Below, one piece after another: positions 26,957-37,214 of a DNA stretch of 64,000 nt; positions within the stretch are counted from its first letter, which is position 1; the number at the start of each line of letters is the position of its first letter. Source of the stretch: an uncultured Alteromonadaceae bacterium (lineage in GTDB: Bacteria; Pseudomonadota; Gammaproteobacteria; Enterobacterales; Alteromonadaceae); the NCBI GenBank assembly GCA_947494925.1, contig CANLWS010000005.1, forward strand, positions 124,001-188,000, read 5' to 3'. The notes under the pieces were generated by a model, which saw only the letters and a program-made list of their open reading frames with translations, was not told where the DNA came from and ran no database searches. Made by a program: the position numbers and the translations under genes.

Positions 26957-28501
26957 ATGACATTAAAACCAGCTAATCAGCTAAGTGACCTGTGTGTTGC
27001 CGAACTGATCCAACATGCCGTTAAACGTGGTGAAGGCAAATTAAGTGCTAACGGCGCATTGGTTGTGGAAACGGGTCACCGCACAGGTCGGTCTCCTAAC
27101 GACAGATTTATTGTCAACGAGCCTGGTACGGCAGAGCAAATTGACTGGGGTAGTGTTAACCGCCCCTTTGAGGCCGATAAATTTGATGCACTTTGGGACA
27201 AAGTAGAAAGCAAATTATTGACACAACCGTACTTTTTATCTCATTTGCACGTGGGTGCTGATACCGAACATGCTTTACCTATCGTGGTCAGGACAGAAAC
27301 GGCGTGGCAACATATTTTCGCTAATAATCTATTTATTCGCCCTGAAAGCTGGAATCCTTTACAACAAGATGCATGGCAAATACTGAACGTGCCTGGATTC
27401 GAGTGCCTGCCTGAGCGCGATGGCACAAACAGTGATGGTGCAGTCATTATTAATTTTGCCAGTAAAAAAGTGTTGATCGCTGGCATGCGTTACGCCGGTG
27501 AAATGAAGAAAGCTATGTTCTCTGTTCAGAACTTTCTGTTACCAGCAAAAGATGTACTCCCTATGCACTGCTCAGCAAATGTGGGTGAAAAAGGCGACGT
27601 AACCCTGTTTTTCGGATTGTCGGGTACTGGAAAAACAACCCTTTCTGCAGATCCAAAGCGATTCCTCATCGGTGATGACGAGCACGGATGGGGACCAGGC
27701 AAAGTATTTAATCTGGAAGGGGGTTGCTACGCTAAATGCATTGATTTGTCTAAACAAAACGAACCTGTCATTTGGGATGCGATTAAATTCGGAAGTGTGC
27801 TCGAAAATGTCGTACTGGATAAAAGTGCCACACCGGACTACAGCAATGATGAATTGACCCAAAACTCCAGAGCTGCCTACCCGCTGAGTCACATCGAAAA
27901 ACGTGTTACTGCTAATATGGCAGGAGAGCCAGGCGCCGTTGTCTTTTTGACCTGCGATGTTAGCGGCGTGCTTCCTCCAGTATCCATTTTGTCTGAACAG
28001 GCTGCAGCCTATCATTTTCTCAGCGGCTACACAGCCAAGGTTGGATCCACCGAAATTGGCTCTTCTGCAGCTATTGAATCTACTTTTTCCACCTGCTTTG
28101 GGGCACCCTTCTTTCCGCGTCCTGCCAGGGTATACGCGGAACTGTTGATGAAGCGTGTTCGCGAATTTGGTGCCAAAGTTTATCTGGTGAACACCGGCTG
28201 GACAGGGGGCCCATTTGGTATAGGAGAGCGTTTCTCAATTCCTACAACCAGAGCGGTTTTGGACTCAATTGTCAGCGGACAGCTGGCAAACACGGAGACA
28301 GTGCATTTACCTGAATTGAATCTGCACGTGCCCACCAGCGTTGATGGGGTTGATGATAATTTGCTTCTTCCCAGAAATACCTGGCAAGACAAAGATCTTT
28401 ACGATCAATATGTGATGCGACTCAGTAAAGAGTTTGCAGAGAACTTTGCAAAATACGATGTTTCTGAAGAGATTCGTAAAGCCGGTCCCACCCGTCTGTA
28501 A
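26957..28501 (+). CDS. pckA: Phosphoenolpyruvate carboxykinase (ATP)
   Basis: A 514-residue enzyme that turns oxaloacetate and ATP into phosphoenolpyruvate, the first step of gluconeogenesis. Key parts are [12 protein letters not shown] near the start, the P-loop [13 protein letters not shown], the metal-binding IGDDEHGW and [11 protein letters not shown]. It is a little shorter than the 540-residue E. coli protein. AAAGG lies about 10 bases before ATG. It converges with envZ, only 10 bases apart, with no clear terminator. Confidence 0.97.
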   Translation: MTLKPANQLSDLCVAELIQHAVKRGEGKLSANGALVVETGHRTGRSPNDRFIVNEPGTAEQIDWGSVNRPFEADKFDALWDKVESKLLTQPYFLSHLHVGADTEHALPIVVRTETAWQHIFANNLFIRPESWNPLQQDAWQILNVPGFECLPERDGTNSDGAVIINFASKKVLIAGMRYAGEMKKAMFSVQNFLLPAKDVLPMHCSANVGEKGDVTLFFGLSGTGKTTLSADPKRFLIGDDEHGWGPGKVFNLEGGCYAKCIDLSKQNEPVIWDAIKFGSVLENVVLDKSATPDYSNDELTQNSRAAYPLSHIEKRVTANMAGEPGAVVFLTCDVSGVLPPVSILSEQAAAYHFLSGYTAKVGSTEIGSSAAIESTFSTCFGAPFFPRPARVYAELLMKRVREFGAKVYLVNTGWTGGPFGIGERFSIPTTRAVLDSIVSGQLANTETVHLPELNLHVPTSVDGVDDNLLLPRNTWQDKDLYDQYVMRLSKEFAENFAKYDVSEEIRKAGPTRL

Positions 28502-28511
28502 CAAGGGCGGG

Positions 28512-29804
28512 CTATTTCACCGGTATAGTCACTTGGGCAACCAGACCGCCTTCCTGATGGTTGCCAAGTGCAATACTGCCGTAGTGTAAGTCAACAATAC
28601 GTTTTATAATTGCGAGACCAAGTCCGGACCCCATACTGCCTCTCGCTTCGTCACCTTGAGTAAACGGCTGAAACAGTTTTTCGATTTGTTCTTCGGGAAT
28701 ACCCTTACCAAAATCACGAATCGAAAAACTAACAGACTTAGCTTTTTTATCGTAATCAGATGTTATTTCAATATCACTGCTTCCATATCGAAATGCATTT
28801 TCCATCAGGTTATCCAGGACTCGCTTTATGGCGATGCGACGAAGTTTGATCACTGGTAGCTCGGCCAGGTCCAACTGAATATTATGGTGCTCTTCAATAT
28901 TTCTGGCCTGCACAGCTTCACGAATGATGTCATTCAGATCAGCGTCTTCGCGCTCTTCTTGTCGATCTTTTCGCACGTAATCAATGAACTGATCAATGAT
29001 ATCGTTCATATCTTCAATGTCGTGCACTATCCCTTCTTTAATCCAATCCTGGTCTTCAGGCAACATTTCCGTGGCTAGTCGGATGCGGGTTAGTGGTGTA
29101 CGTAAATCATGAGATATGCCGGCAGTCAGCAAGGTACGATCATCTTCCAGCTGCTTGATACCTTTCGACATTTGATTGAAAGCTATAGTGACCTCAATCA
29201 TTTCAGTAGAGCCTTGCTCTTTTAGCGGTTTAGGAAAGTTCCCTCGACCCACTGCTATAGCCGCATGCTGCAAAGCGCGAAGAGGTTTATTCATTACCCG
29301 CACGAAAATCCATGCACCCGCCACACTGAGCACACCTATCACCAGGAGATATATGGTCAGTGGGGATATATTGACCTCACTCAGCCCGGTAATGGGAATA
29401 CTAATCCACACGGAAGGGTCCTGGGGAGGATTTATCCAGATTCGTTGCGGAATGGAAGTGGAGATTCTTACATCCGCTTCACCACCCAGCAGTTCTGACA
29501 TTTTGTCAGACAAAAAACGATATGATCTGGCCTCATCCAATCCTTCAGCAATCGCACCTTCTTCAGTGTAGAAGCGCATATCCGTTGCTTCATAAAATTG
29601 ATTCTGGAGCTCAGGATCCTGATGATCAATACCCTCAAGGAACACCATCTTGACCTGGGTAGCCAATAATGAATTTATCTGTTGATAGTTTGGGCGAGTA
29701 ATATAATAAGTGACTGACCAATAGGACATAACCTGATTGATCAGCAATAGCACGCCTATCAGCAACACCGTCTGCCCGAAGGCGCTTTTAGGGAATAAAG
29801 TCAC
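28512..29804 (-). CDS. envZ: Osmosensor histidine kinase EnvZ
   Basis: A 430-residue inner-membrane kinase that phosphorylates and dephosphorylates OmpR. It has one N-terminal helix, a periplasmic domain of about 110 residues, a second helix, a HAMP domain and the catalytic core. The H-box [20 protein letters not shown] is nearly identical to E. coli. ATP-binding motifs are ENAFRYG, DFGKGIP and GSGLGLAI. The start codon is GTG, without a strong ribosome site, 12 bases after ompR, and the two are co-transcribed. Confidence 0.95.
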   Translation of the reverse strand: MTLFPKSAFGQTVLLIGVLLLINQVMSYWSVTYYITRPNYQQINSLLATQVKMVFLEGIDHQDPELQNQFYEATDMRFYTEEGAIAEGLDEARSYRFLSDKMSELLGGEADVRISTSIPQRIWINPPQDPSVWISIPITGLSEVNISPLTIYLLVIGVLSVAGAWIFVRVMNKPLRALQHAAIAVGRGNFPKPLKEQGSTEMIEVTIAFNQMSKGIKQLEDDRTLLTAGISHDLRTPLTRIRLATEMLPEDQDWIKEGIVHDIEDMNDIIDQFIDYVRKDRQEEREDADLNDIIREAVQARNIEEHHNIQLDLAELPVIKLRRIAIKRVLDNLMENAFRYGSSDIEITSDYDKKAKSVSFSIRDFGKGIPEEQIEKLFQPFTQGDEARGSMGSGLGLAIIKRIVDLHYGSIALGNHQEGGLVAQVTIPVK

Positions 29805-29816
29805 CGTTGCATCAGA

Positions 29817-30539
29817 CTAATTTTCTTCACCATCTGGCACAAACACATAACCCAGTCCCCAGACAGTTTGGATATAACGTGGGTTGGCAGGATCATCTTC
29901 CAGCATGCGTCTTAAACGCGATACCTGAACATCAATACTCCTTTCCAAAGCACTATAATCCCTGCCTCTTGCCAGGTTCATCAACTTATCTCGAGATAAA
30001 GGCACACGAGGGTGGGTCACCAAAGATTTCAATACTGCGAATTCGCCACTGGTCAAGGTTAGTGGCTCACCTTCAGCTGTCATTTCGCGAGTAGCAAGAT
30101 TAAGTTTGTACTTGCCAAACTCCACCATTTGTTCTTCCAAAGAAGGCGCGCCTGGTGCTTCAGTGGTTTTGCGACGTAACACTGCTTTTACCCGTGCAAG
30201 TAACTCCCTGGGATTAAATGGCTTGGGCAAATAATCATCTGCTCCCATCTCAAGACCGATGATGCGATCAACTTCATCTCCTTTGGCGGTTAGCATAACA
30301 ATGGGGATCTCGTTTTCTTTTTGTCGCAAACGTCGGCAAATAGACAGGCCGTCTTCGCCGGGTAGCATCAAATCAAGCACCATAAGATGAAAGTTTTCAC
30401 GTTCCAGCAGTCGATCCATTTGTTCAGAGTTCGCCGCAGACCTCACTTGAAAACCTTGTTCTACCAAGTAGCGTTCCAGCAGACTACGCAAACGCATATC
30501 GTCATCTACTACCAGAATTTTCGGTGTTTCTTGTCCCAT
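29817..30539 (-). CDS. ompR: Osmoregulation response regulator OmpR
   Basis: A 240-residue response regulator: receiver domain (ILVVDDDMRLRSLLERYL; phospho-Asp in LMVLDLMLPGEDGL; K in KPFNPREL) and a C-terminal winged helix (GLGYVFVPDG at the end). It is the partner of the adjacent EnvZ and controls outer-membrane protein genes; the nearby ompW gene could be among them (inference). Confidence 0.96.
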   Translation of the reverse strand: MGQETPKILVVDDDMRLRSLLERYLVEQGFQVRSAANSEQMDRLLERENFHLMVLDLMLPGEDGLSICRRLRQKENEIPIVMLTAKGDEVDRIIGLEMGADDYLPKPFNPRELLARVKAVLRRKTTEAPGAPSLEEQMVEFGKYKLNLATREMTAEGEPLTLTSGEFAVLKSLVTHPRVPLSRDKLMNLARGRDYSALERSIDVQVSRLRRMLEDDPANPRYIQTVWGLGYVFVPDGEEN

Positions 30540-30781
30540 CTTTCATTCCGCTCGAAATAATTATTAACTTACTATATGTGAAAGCCATTAAATTCAAAAG
30601 TTTAGTCGTGTGCAAGCTACGGCTGGATTGTTACAAAGTTTGTCTTTTTTAACGTTTTGTCCAGTATTTGGTAATTAAAACACTCATTTTTTACACTAAA
30701 GTAGTAGCCTAACAGCGAATAATTCCACTCTCTTTGTACTAAACTATGTACTATTGAGTTATCTTCATTCAAGGCTCGTTT
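30540..30781. promoter_or_regulatory. Divergent intergenic region ompR / GGDEF-EAL gene
   Basis: About 240 bases without a credible gene. It should hold the ompR promoter (minus strand) and the GGDEF-EAL promoter (plus strand). Short reading frames here have no ribosome site or homology. An AAGG at 30771-30774 is discussed with the following gene. I see no clear terminator or repeat. Confidence 0.35.
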
Positions 30782-30802
30782 ATTAAGTCCAAGACCCAAA
30801 AT

Positions 30803-32773
30803 TTGCGCAATCAAAGAGACGCAGTCAATATTCTTTACGCCAACAGCTCTGGTGGTATTGTGATCAGCTTTATCGCCTCTTGTGGCTTGGTCTTCGGGTT
30901 CCCCAATGAAAAAATAGAAGCTTATAAAACTATCTGGTTAGCCGTTATGACCGTAGTTTTGTTGGCAAGATCAATAGATTGGATTGTCTGGAAAAAGTAT
31001 CTGAGTGATACCTCTTTTGACCCAACAACTGTGACACGTCGGTTTGTTGCAGGATCCATGCTGACAGCTCTTGTCTGGAGTTCCTTCAGTCTACTCTTTT
31101 ATGCAATGGATATTATTGAACTGTCCAGCACCATTATCATTCTGGCAGCAATGGCTGGAGGCGCGACTACAGTTCTCTCAGCAAACCGTAAGCTATCAAT
31201 TTTTTATTCATCTGTACTCTTGGTTCCCGCTTCATCAGTGCTCGCATTCTCAAGTCAGGATTTTCAGCAGGTTCTGGGTTATCTCGGTTTGATGTTCAGT
31301 CTGGTGATGATTTTTTCGGCGATAAAAGCATCGGAATTTACATCACGGGCAGTCAAGATAAACAATGAAAATGCTGACCTCCTGCTTCAGATGGAAAATG
31401 AAAAACAAGCAGTTCAGGAAGCCAACAGCAATTTAGAGGAAAAAGTAAAGCAGCGCACGGAGAAAATTTATGAGCTTTCCAACATTGATCCGCTGACTGG
31501 ATTATTCAATCGAAAAGCCTTCCTGACCGACTTGAATGTATTTTTTGCCGATGCATTAAAAAATAATTTTTCCATTGGCCTGCTATTTATTGACCTGGAC
31601 GGATTTAAACAGATTAATGATACTCTCGGTCACACTATAGGTGACAAAGTTTTGCAGCTTACCGCAGAGCGCATTGCTAAAACGGTTGGGAACAAGCAGA
31701 AGATTTGTCGCTGGGGAGGGGATGAATTTCTTGTAGTGCTTCCGGATCTGGAAGCAGACAAAGCCAGTCAATTTGCTAGCTCCCTCGTCGGCTGTATTTC
31801 GGAGCCTTTTCATTTCGATAACAACCACTTGTCGGTCAGCGCAACAGTTGGAATTGCCATGTACCCTGAACATACAGTTGATGCAGATGAAATTATTAGG
31901 CTGGCTGATACCGCCATGTTTGTTCAGAAGAAAACGCAGAAATCCAGTGTCAGAATGTTTAGTCAGGACATGAAAGAGGCACTGAGTCGTGAGCAAACCC
32001 TAAAAGATGGATTGGCATTGGCGATAGACCACAAACAGTTTCACATGAATTATCAACCCATAATTAACAGTGAAACAGGCAAGGTTGTGACCTATGAAGC
32101 GCTATTGCGTTGGCGTTTTCAGGACGAATCTGTTGGACCGGATGAGTTTATTCCCATCGCTGAGCAGTACGGCAGTATCAATATAGTGGGCAGTTGGGTT
32201 CTGCAACAAGCCTGCCAGGACATTGCTCAAAAATTCCCTGAGTCTGACTGTGGTGTCAGCATCAATGTTTCCGTGATTCAGTTGATGCAGCCGAATTTTC
32301 TGAGTGTGATAAATCATGCACTTAAAGAAAGTAACCTTGCACCATCTCGTGTGCATCTGGAAATTACCGAGTCTGTTTTTGCTGAGAATCTGTCGCTATT
32401 AAAGTTTCAAATTCAACAAGTTCAAAATTTGGGGGTAAGAGTATCCATTGATGATTTTGGTACCGGGTTCTCCTCCTTATCTCATTTACAAAATCTCGGG
32501 GTCAATACAGTTAAAATTGATCGCTCCTTTATTCGTGATTTTGATAAGGGAGGACAAGCAATCATCCAGGCTACACTGCATATTGCCAAACAATTAGGTT
32601 GTGAAGTCGTCGCTGAGGGCGTGGAGACAGAAGAGCAGTACCAATGTTTGAGCAGCCTTGGCGTGAAATTTCTTCAAGGCTACTATTTTGCCAAACCCAA
32701 AACATTGGACGTACTTCCTTCAGAACCCGGAGAGACAGATGAAAGAAAACGCATACAAGCCAATCATGCTTAG
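30803..32773 (+). CDS. Membrane GGDEF-EAL cyclic-di-GMP protein
   Basis: At least 656 residues. Six hydrophobic segments fill residues 15-190, followed by a coiled coil (LLLQMENEKQAVQEANSN) that joins to a GGDEF domain at about 235-400 with an intact active-site motif (RWGGDEF near 304) and an EAL domain from about 415 with EALLRW, EITESVF and DDFGTGFSSLSHL. Both activities look intact, so the protein may make or break cyclic-di-GMP. The sensory membrane part does not match a MASE domain that I can name. The coordinate given uses TTG 30803, which has no ribosome site; the frame is open back to 30758 with no ATG or GTG, and an ATT at 30782 lies 7 bases after AAGG. Its stop overlaps the convergent RND gene's stop. 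Confidence 0.9.
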   Translation: MRNQRDAVNILYANSSGGIVISFIASCGLVFGFPNEKIEAYKTIWLAVMTVVLLARSIDWIVWKKYLSDTSFDPTTVTRRFVAGSMLTALVWSSFSLLFYAMDIIELSSTIIILAAMAGGATTVLSANRKLSIFYSSVLLVPASSVLAFSSQDFQQVLGYLGLMFSLVMIFSAIKASEFTSRAVKINNENADLLLQMENEKQAVQEANSNLEEKVKQRTEKIYELSNIDPLTGLFNRKAFLTDLNVFFADALKNNFSIGLLFIDLDGFKQINDTLGHTIGDKVLQLTAERIAKTVGNKQKICRWGGDEFLVVLPDLEADKASQFASSLVGCISEPFHFDNNHLSVSATVGIAMYPEHTVDADEIIRLADTAMFVQKKTQKSSVRMFSQDMKEALSREQTLKDGLALAIDHKQFHMNYQPIINSETGKVVTYEALLRWRFQDESVGPDEFIPIAEQYGSINIVGSWVLQQACQDIAQKFPESDCGVSINVSVIQLMQPNFLSVINHALKESNLAPSRVHLEITESVFAENLSLLKFQIQQVQNLGVRVSIDDFGTGFSSLSHLQNLGVNTVKIDRSFIRDFDKGGQAIIQATLHIAKQLGCEVVAEGVETEEQYQCLSSLGVKFLQGYYFAKPKTLDVLPSEPGETDERKRIQANHA

Positions 32774-35700
32774 GCTTTCAAGTGATGGTCGCTAGTCAAT
32801 CCGAAATCCTCCAGAATCACGTACATTGCAGGCAAGAAAAACAGTATGAGACAGGTAGAGGCTGCTATGCCAAAAATCAGACTGACCACCAATGGCTGCA
32901 AAATCTGAGCTTGCGTGCTCGTTTCAAGCAATAATGGGAACGTTCCTGCGATAGTTGTAGCGCTTGTAATCAGAACAGCTCTGAAACGTTCCCTCGAAGC
33001 ATTGACAGCAGCCTTATGCGCATCTAACCCCTGTTTCATGTGCTCTTTGATAAAGGCCACTAGCAGTATCGAATCATTGACGACTATACCAGCCAGGGAC
33101 ACAAACCCAACTATACTCGGCATGGTCAAATCGTAACCAAGCAGCAAGTGCCCCCACATCACGCCAATTAGTGCCATTGGAATGGCAAGCATCACCATGA
33201 AAGGTTCGAAGTAGCTTTTAAACTGGAAACTCAGAATGATAAAAACACCAACTAAACCAATAAGAAACTTGTTCACTAGTGAGGTGGATGTCGTATTTCC
33301 TTCTTTTGCTTCTCCAGCAAATTCTATGTGCAAATCGGGCATCGCATTTAATACATCTTGAATGACCGTACGTTGAAGCTGATTGAGTACTTCGGTTGTA
33401 TTCGCTAATTCTGAGTCAATGTCGCCGATTATCGTCAGTGTCCGTTGTCCATCAATACGATTTATGCGCGAGAGACCGCGTTCGTATTGCATACTGGCAA
33501 GCGCTGAGAGAGGAATTTCAGAACCATTGGGCAAAGTTATTGGGAAACTTTCCAACTGCGAACTATTCAGTTTATCTTCGGGGCGAAGCCTTACATCAAC
33601 CTCTATTTGTTCCGCGCCTCTTTGTATATCATCTATCTTTTGTCCATTAAAAGCAGTGCGTAACTGACTGGCGATGGCAGCACCATCTGCACCAAGAGAT
33701 AACGCACCAGGCAGAAGCGCCATTTTCAACTCTTCTTTGCCGGGACGTGTATCTTCCATGACGTTATTAACACCAGCGAATGAGACTAATTTTTCACGGA
33801 TCAATTGAGAAGCCACCAACAATTTTTGCATGTCATCAGCTTTTAACCTTATTTCTATTGCGCGCCCGGCCGGTCCGAAAGCCGGTTCTTTTACTGATAC
33901 CGCTATGGCCCCCGGAATCTCACCTATCTGTTGGCGCCATTGTTTTTTTACTTCATCAATACTCGAGACGCGTGCTTCAACTGTTAGCAAGTCAGCTCGC
34001 ACTGTGGCAATGTGAGCCCCAGTTCCAAATGCATCAGCATTCTTGTTGTACTCGACCGTTAAATGTTCAAATAACTGTCTTTCATCCGGTTGCTTAAGGG
34101 ACAAGTTCGCATCAACCTTTGTCGCGGCCTGAACGATATTTGCGACAACCAATTCAGTTTTTGCCAGTGGTGTTCCCGGAGGCATCAACACTCTGACTTC
34201 AAGGGTATCTCCCTCGGTGTCCGGAAATGCTTTAAATTTCAACAGCCCACCTCCAGCTAAGGCAAAAGACATAAACAACAAAGCAATAACAGTTCCGACA
34301 AAAGGGTAACGATACTTAACAATTTTTTCAGTTAAAGCCACTAGGGTTATAGCTCTAAATTGTTCAAATTTACGCACGAAGGAGCGTTTAAACTGACTTG
34401 CTTCTGGGCCTGTATTTTTGCCTCTGGTTTTATGCAGTGAGTGAATTAAGTGGTTAGGCAATATTAAAAAGGCTTCTATTAAAGAAACACTTAAGGTCAT
34501 CAATAAAACGATGGGAATAACTCGCATTACCTGGCCTATATCACCTGAGATAAATGCCATACCACCAAAAATAGAACAGGTCGTTAAAAAAGAAGAGACC
34601 ACTCCTGGTAATACCGTCTTAACACCCTCAATTGCTCCTTGCGTTACGTCGCCCCCACTTTCTACTTTACTGGCTATGCTTTCGGCAATCACTATGGCGT
34701 CATCCATGAGAATTCCTATTCCCATTAACATGGCAACCATCGAAATCATATTGATACTGACGCCAAACAATGACATCAGGAAAAATGCCCCTAAAAAAGA
34801 TACCGGTAGTCCCATCGAAACCCAGAATGCGTAACGCCAGCTGAAAAACAACCACATAACGGCGAATACAAGCAGTATTCCCTGCCAGCCATTGTTCAAC
34901 AGCATGTTAATTCTGTCGCTAATAATTGATGACGAATCATTGGTCAACGTCAACCTAATTCCAGGCGGTGCAGATTTCTGAGCCTTGCTGACGAAATCTT
35001 CCACAACAGCAACTATGTTTATCGCATCTTGTGCTTTGGATTTTTTAATTTTAAGCAATGCTGAACGTTGACCATCAAACAGCACTTTAGCTTCATCGAG
35101 CTCAAACCTATCTTGCACTTCGGCAACGTCGGATAATTTGATTTGCCCTCCGGCCGGACTGCTTGCAATTACCGTATTTCCAAGCGCTAGTGGTGTGACC
35201 GCTTGCTGATCAAAACGCAACAGCAAAGTCTTGTCTTTCCCTTCCAGTGAACCGCTGGGTAATTTTATATTCTGATTTTTAAGTGCATCCGCCACATCAT
35301 TAATAGTTAAACCAAACTGTCTTAAATTAGCGAGGGAGAGGTTAGCCCTAAGTTGATGATCAGAAAATCCATCTACTGTGACCAACGAGATACCCGGTTC
35401 AAGCTTTAATTTGCGTTTAATACTCTCTGCATATTCTTTTAACCTGACGTCTGGAATATCTGCCTGAATAGCCAGATGAATGACTTCATCCGTGCGGCCA
35501 TCTTCTTCAACTATCGGGGTTTCTATTTCTTCCGGAAAACTATCAACACCATCAATTTCATTTTTAACATCCGCCATCAATCGGCTGATTTCGCCGCTTT
35601 CAAGCATTTTCACCGTAGCAATTGCAAGGCCTTCACGTGCTTCGCACTGTACTTCTTCCACCTGGTCGATTTCGTCTATCGCATCTTCTATCGGAATACA

Positions 35701-35883
35701 CAGCGCACTTTCCACATCCTCTGGCGTTGCTCCAGGATAGACAATTGTGACTTTCACTTTTTTGGCCGCAAACTCTGGGAAGGTTTCGCGCTTAATATCG
35801 GTTAATGCGCTTATGCCCAAGAAAACAATAAGTAACATCAACAAATTTGCAGCAGTTGGATGACGGGCAAAATAACTGATCAT
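32770..35883 (-). CDS. RND-family efflux permease (AcrB-like)
   Basis: A 1037-residue inner-membrane pump of the resistance-nodulation-division family, with 12 predicted helices and two large periplasmic loops. FARHPTAANLLMLL starts the first helix; the proton-relay aspartates lie in GILMDDAIVIAES in helix 4; the family stretch AGIVVNDSILLVAFI lies in helix 10. It takes drugs or other molecules from the periplasm through an outer-membrane channel encoded elsewhere. The start overlaps the adaptor stop by 4 bases. Substrate unknown. Confidence 0.95.
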   Translation of the reverse strand: MISYFARHPTAANLLMLLIVFLGISALTDIKRETFPEFAAKKVKVTIVYPGATPEDVESALCIPIEDAIDEIDQVEEVQCEAREGLAIATVKMLESGEISRLMADVKNEIDGVDSFPEEIETPIVEEDGRTDEVIHLAIQADIPDVRLKEYAESIKRKLKLEPGISLVTVDGFSDHQLRANLSLANLRQFGLTINDVADALKNQNIKLPSGSLEGKDKTLLLRFDQQAVTPLALGNTVIASSPAGGQIKLSDVAEVQDRFELDEAKVLFDGQRSALLKIKKSKAQDAINIVAVVEDFVSKAQKSAPPGIRLTLTNDSSSIISDRINMLLNNGWQGILLVFAVMWLFFSWRYAFWVSMGLPVSFLGAFFLMSLFGVSINMISMVAMLMGIGILMDDAIVIAESIASKVESGGDVTQGAIEGVKTVLPGVVSSFLTTCSIFGGMAFISGDIGQVMRVIPIVLLMTLSVSLIEAFLILPNHLIHSLHKTRGKNTGPEASQFKRSFVRKFEQFRAITLVALTEKIVKYRYPFVGTVIALLFMSFALAGGGLLKFKAFPDTEGDTLEVRVLMPPGTPLAKTELVVANIVQAATKVDANLSLKQPDERQLFEHLTVEYNKNADAFGTGAHIATVRADLLTVEARVSSIDEVKKQWRQQIGEIPGAIAVSVKEPAFGPAGRAIEIRLKADDMQKLLVASQLIREKLVSFAGVNNVMEDTRPGKEELKMALLPGALSLGADGAAIASQLRTAFNGQKIDDIQRGAEQIEVDVRLRPEDKLNSSQLESFPITLPNGSEIPLSALASMQYERGLSRINRIDGQRTLTIIGDIDSELANTTEVLNQLQRTVIQDVLNAMPDLHIEFAGEAKEGNTTSTSLVNKFLIGLVGVFIILSFQFKSYFEPFMVMLAIPMALIGVMWGHLLLGYDLTMPSIVGFVSLAGIVVNDSILLVAFIKEHMKQGLDAHKAAVNASRERFRAVLITSATTIAGTFPLLLETSTQAQILQPLVVSLIFGIAASTCLILFFLPAMYVILEDFGLTSDHHLKA

Positions 35884-37214
35884 AACGCATTGACCTTTGC
35901 CGATTGCCCAGCCGCAATACGCACCATCATGCCTTCCACTGGGGCGAGGAGGTCTGTAAGTATAACCTTCTCTCCTTGGCTAATATTTGATAACAACGCT
36001 GTGCTGCCCAATTGTTGAAAAGCAATATCCGCTTCGCGCATGGACAACCTGTTGTTATCGCCCACTACATAGATTTTATTACCGTGAATAGCGCGACTTG
36101 GTACAACGATAAGATTGCGTCCCTTGCCTTTGATATTGACCTGGACATACATGTCCTTTAACAGCGGAGGAGAGTCTCTAAGGCTGTCGGAAGTAAAAGA
36201 ATTATCTACCTGCACAGTGACGCCAATGGTATTGGCATTAGTGTCAATGCTGTCATCGACCCGATCTACGCGTCCTTGCCAGGAATAGTTTTGTTGGCCA
36301 ATCACCAATGAGACAGTGGATTGTAACGGCAAATTGCGGATGTCGGGTATCGTATTAGCAGGCAAATAGGCTTCGTCAGAAGTGGCCTGTACCAATCTGC
36401 GCATATCAAACAGCGACATACTAGCGGTGATTTCCATCTGACTAACATCATGCGCTTCAAGCATTGTTTGCTGTAGCCCAACGACCTGATCAAGCTCCAC
36501 TTCAACCGCGCCAATACGTGCATTAAATGGCAACACGATTACGGTGCGACTCAATGAACGTTCTGCTTCAGTCACTTTCGCTTCGGCTACCTTCAAATTA
36601 GCTTGGGCAACCTCCATATCAGTCGGGATTAAGGCCAATTTACTATCCAGGTCCCATACCAGTTTTTCTTGTGCCAACACCTGATTTTGTTGGGCTTCCA
36701 ATTCAGAGCTCGAAACCAGTCCTTTGTTATTCAGATCTCTTTTACGTTTCAAATCATCTTCAAAGATTTTCAGACGCCCCAGTTCAATTTGCCGTGATTG
36801 CCTAAACGAACGCTGGTTCAAATTGACCCGCTCAACTTCCAGCTCAGCTGATTTCAAGCTTGAGCGACTTTGTGCAAGTGCAAGCTCATAATCAACGGGA
36901 TCTATTTTGACAATAACAGTGTCTTTTGGCAGCGTTCTGCCTTTCTCTAATTCTGGATGCCTGAATATAACGCGCCCGCTCACCTCGCTGATAGCTGCCC
37001 AGCTTTCTCTGGGCTGAACGCGACCAAACCCGGTTATTACCGGATCGAAGGGTTGTTCCTTTACTACATGCACTTCCACGAGCGGTCCAGGACTAGCGTT
37101 ATCCAGCAATTCTGGTTCAGATTTACTCATAACAAGTAAAATCAGTAGCACAAACCCCATCAAAGCAATCAACGGAAGCCAGCGTTTTTGTTGAAAATCA
37201 ATATTTTTAAACAT
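35880..37214 (-). CDS. RND efflux periplasmic adaptor (HlyD/AcrA type)
   Basis: A 444-residue membrane-fusion protein. An N-terminal helix (LIALMGFVLLILLVM) anchors it in the inner membrane, without a lipobox. A lipoyl half-motif (RVIFRHPELEKGRTL), a long coiled-coil hairpin (about residues 105-210) and the other lipoyl half (PFNARIGAVEVELDQVV) follow. It bridges the RND pump to the outer-membrane channel. Its start overlaps the TetR stop by one base (TAATG). Confidence 0.94.
   Translation of the reverse strand: MFKNIDFQQKRWLPLIALMGFVLLILLVMSKSEPELLDNASPGPLVEVHVVKEQPFDPVITGFGRVQPRESWAAISEVSGRVIFRHPELEKGRTLPKDTVIVKIDPVDYELALAQSRSSLKSAELEVERVNLNQRSFRQSRQIELGRLKIFEDDLKRKRDLNNKGLVSSSELEAQQNQVLAQEKLVWDLDSKLALIPTDMEVAQANLKVAEAKVTEAERSLSRTVIVLPFNARIGAVEVELDQVVGLQQTMLEAHDVSQMEITASMSLFDMRRLVQATSDEAYLPANTIPDIRNLPLQSTVSLVIGQQNYSWQGRVDRVDDSIDTNANTIGVTVQVDNSFTSDSLRDSPPLLKDMYVQVNIKGKGRNLIVVPSRAIHGNKIYVVGDNNRLSMREADIAFQQLGSTALLSNISQGEKVILTDLLAPVEGMMVRIAAGQSAKVNAL

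Noticed and set aside
30617-30814. Minus-strand open frame of 65 codons upstream of ompR
   Set aside because: No ribosome site, no recognisable protein features, and it lies in the divergent promoter region.
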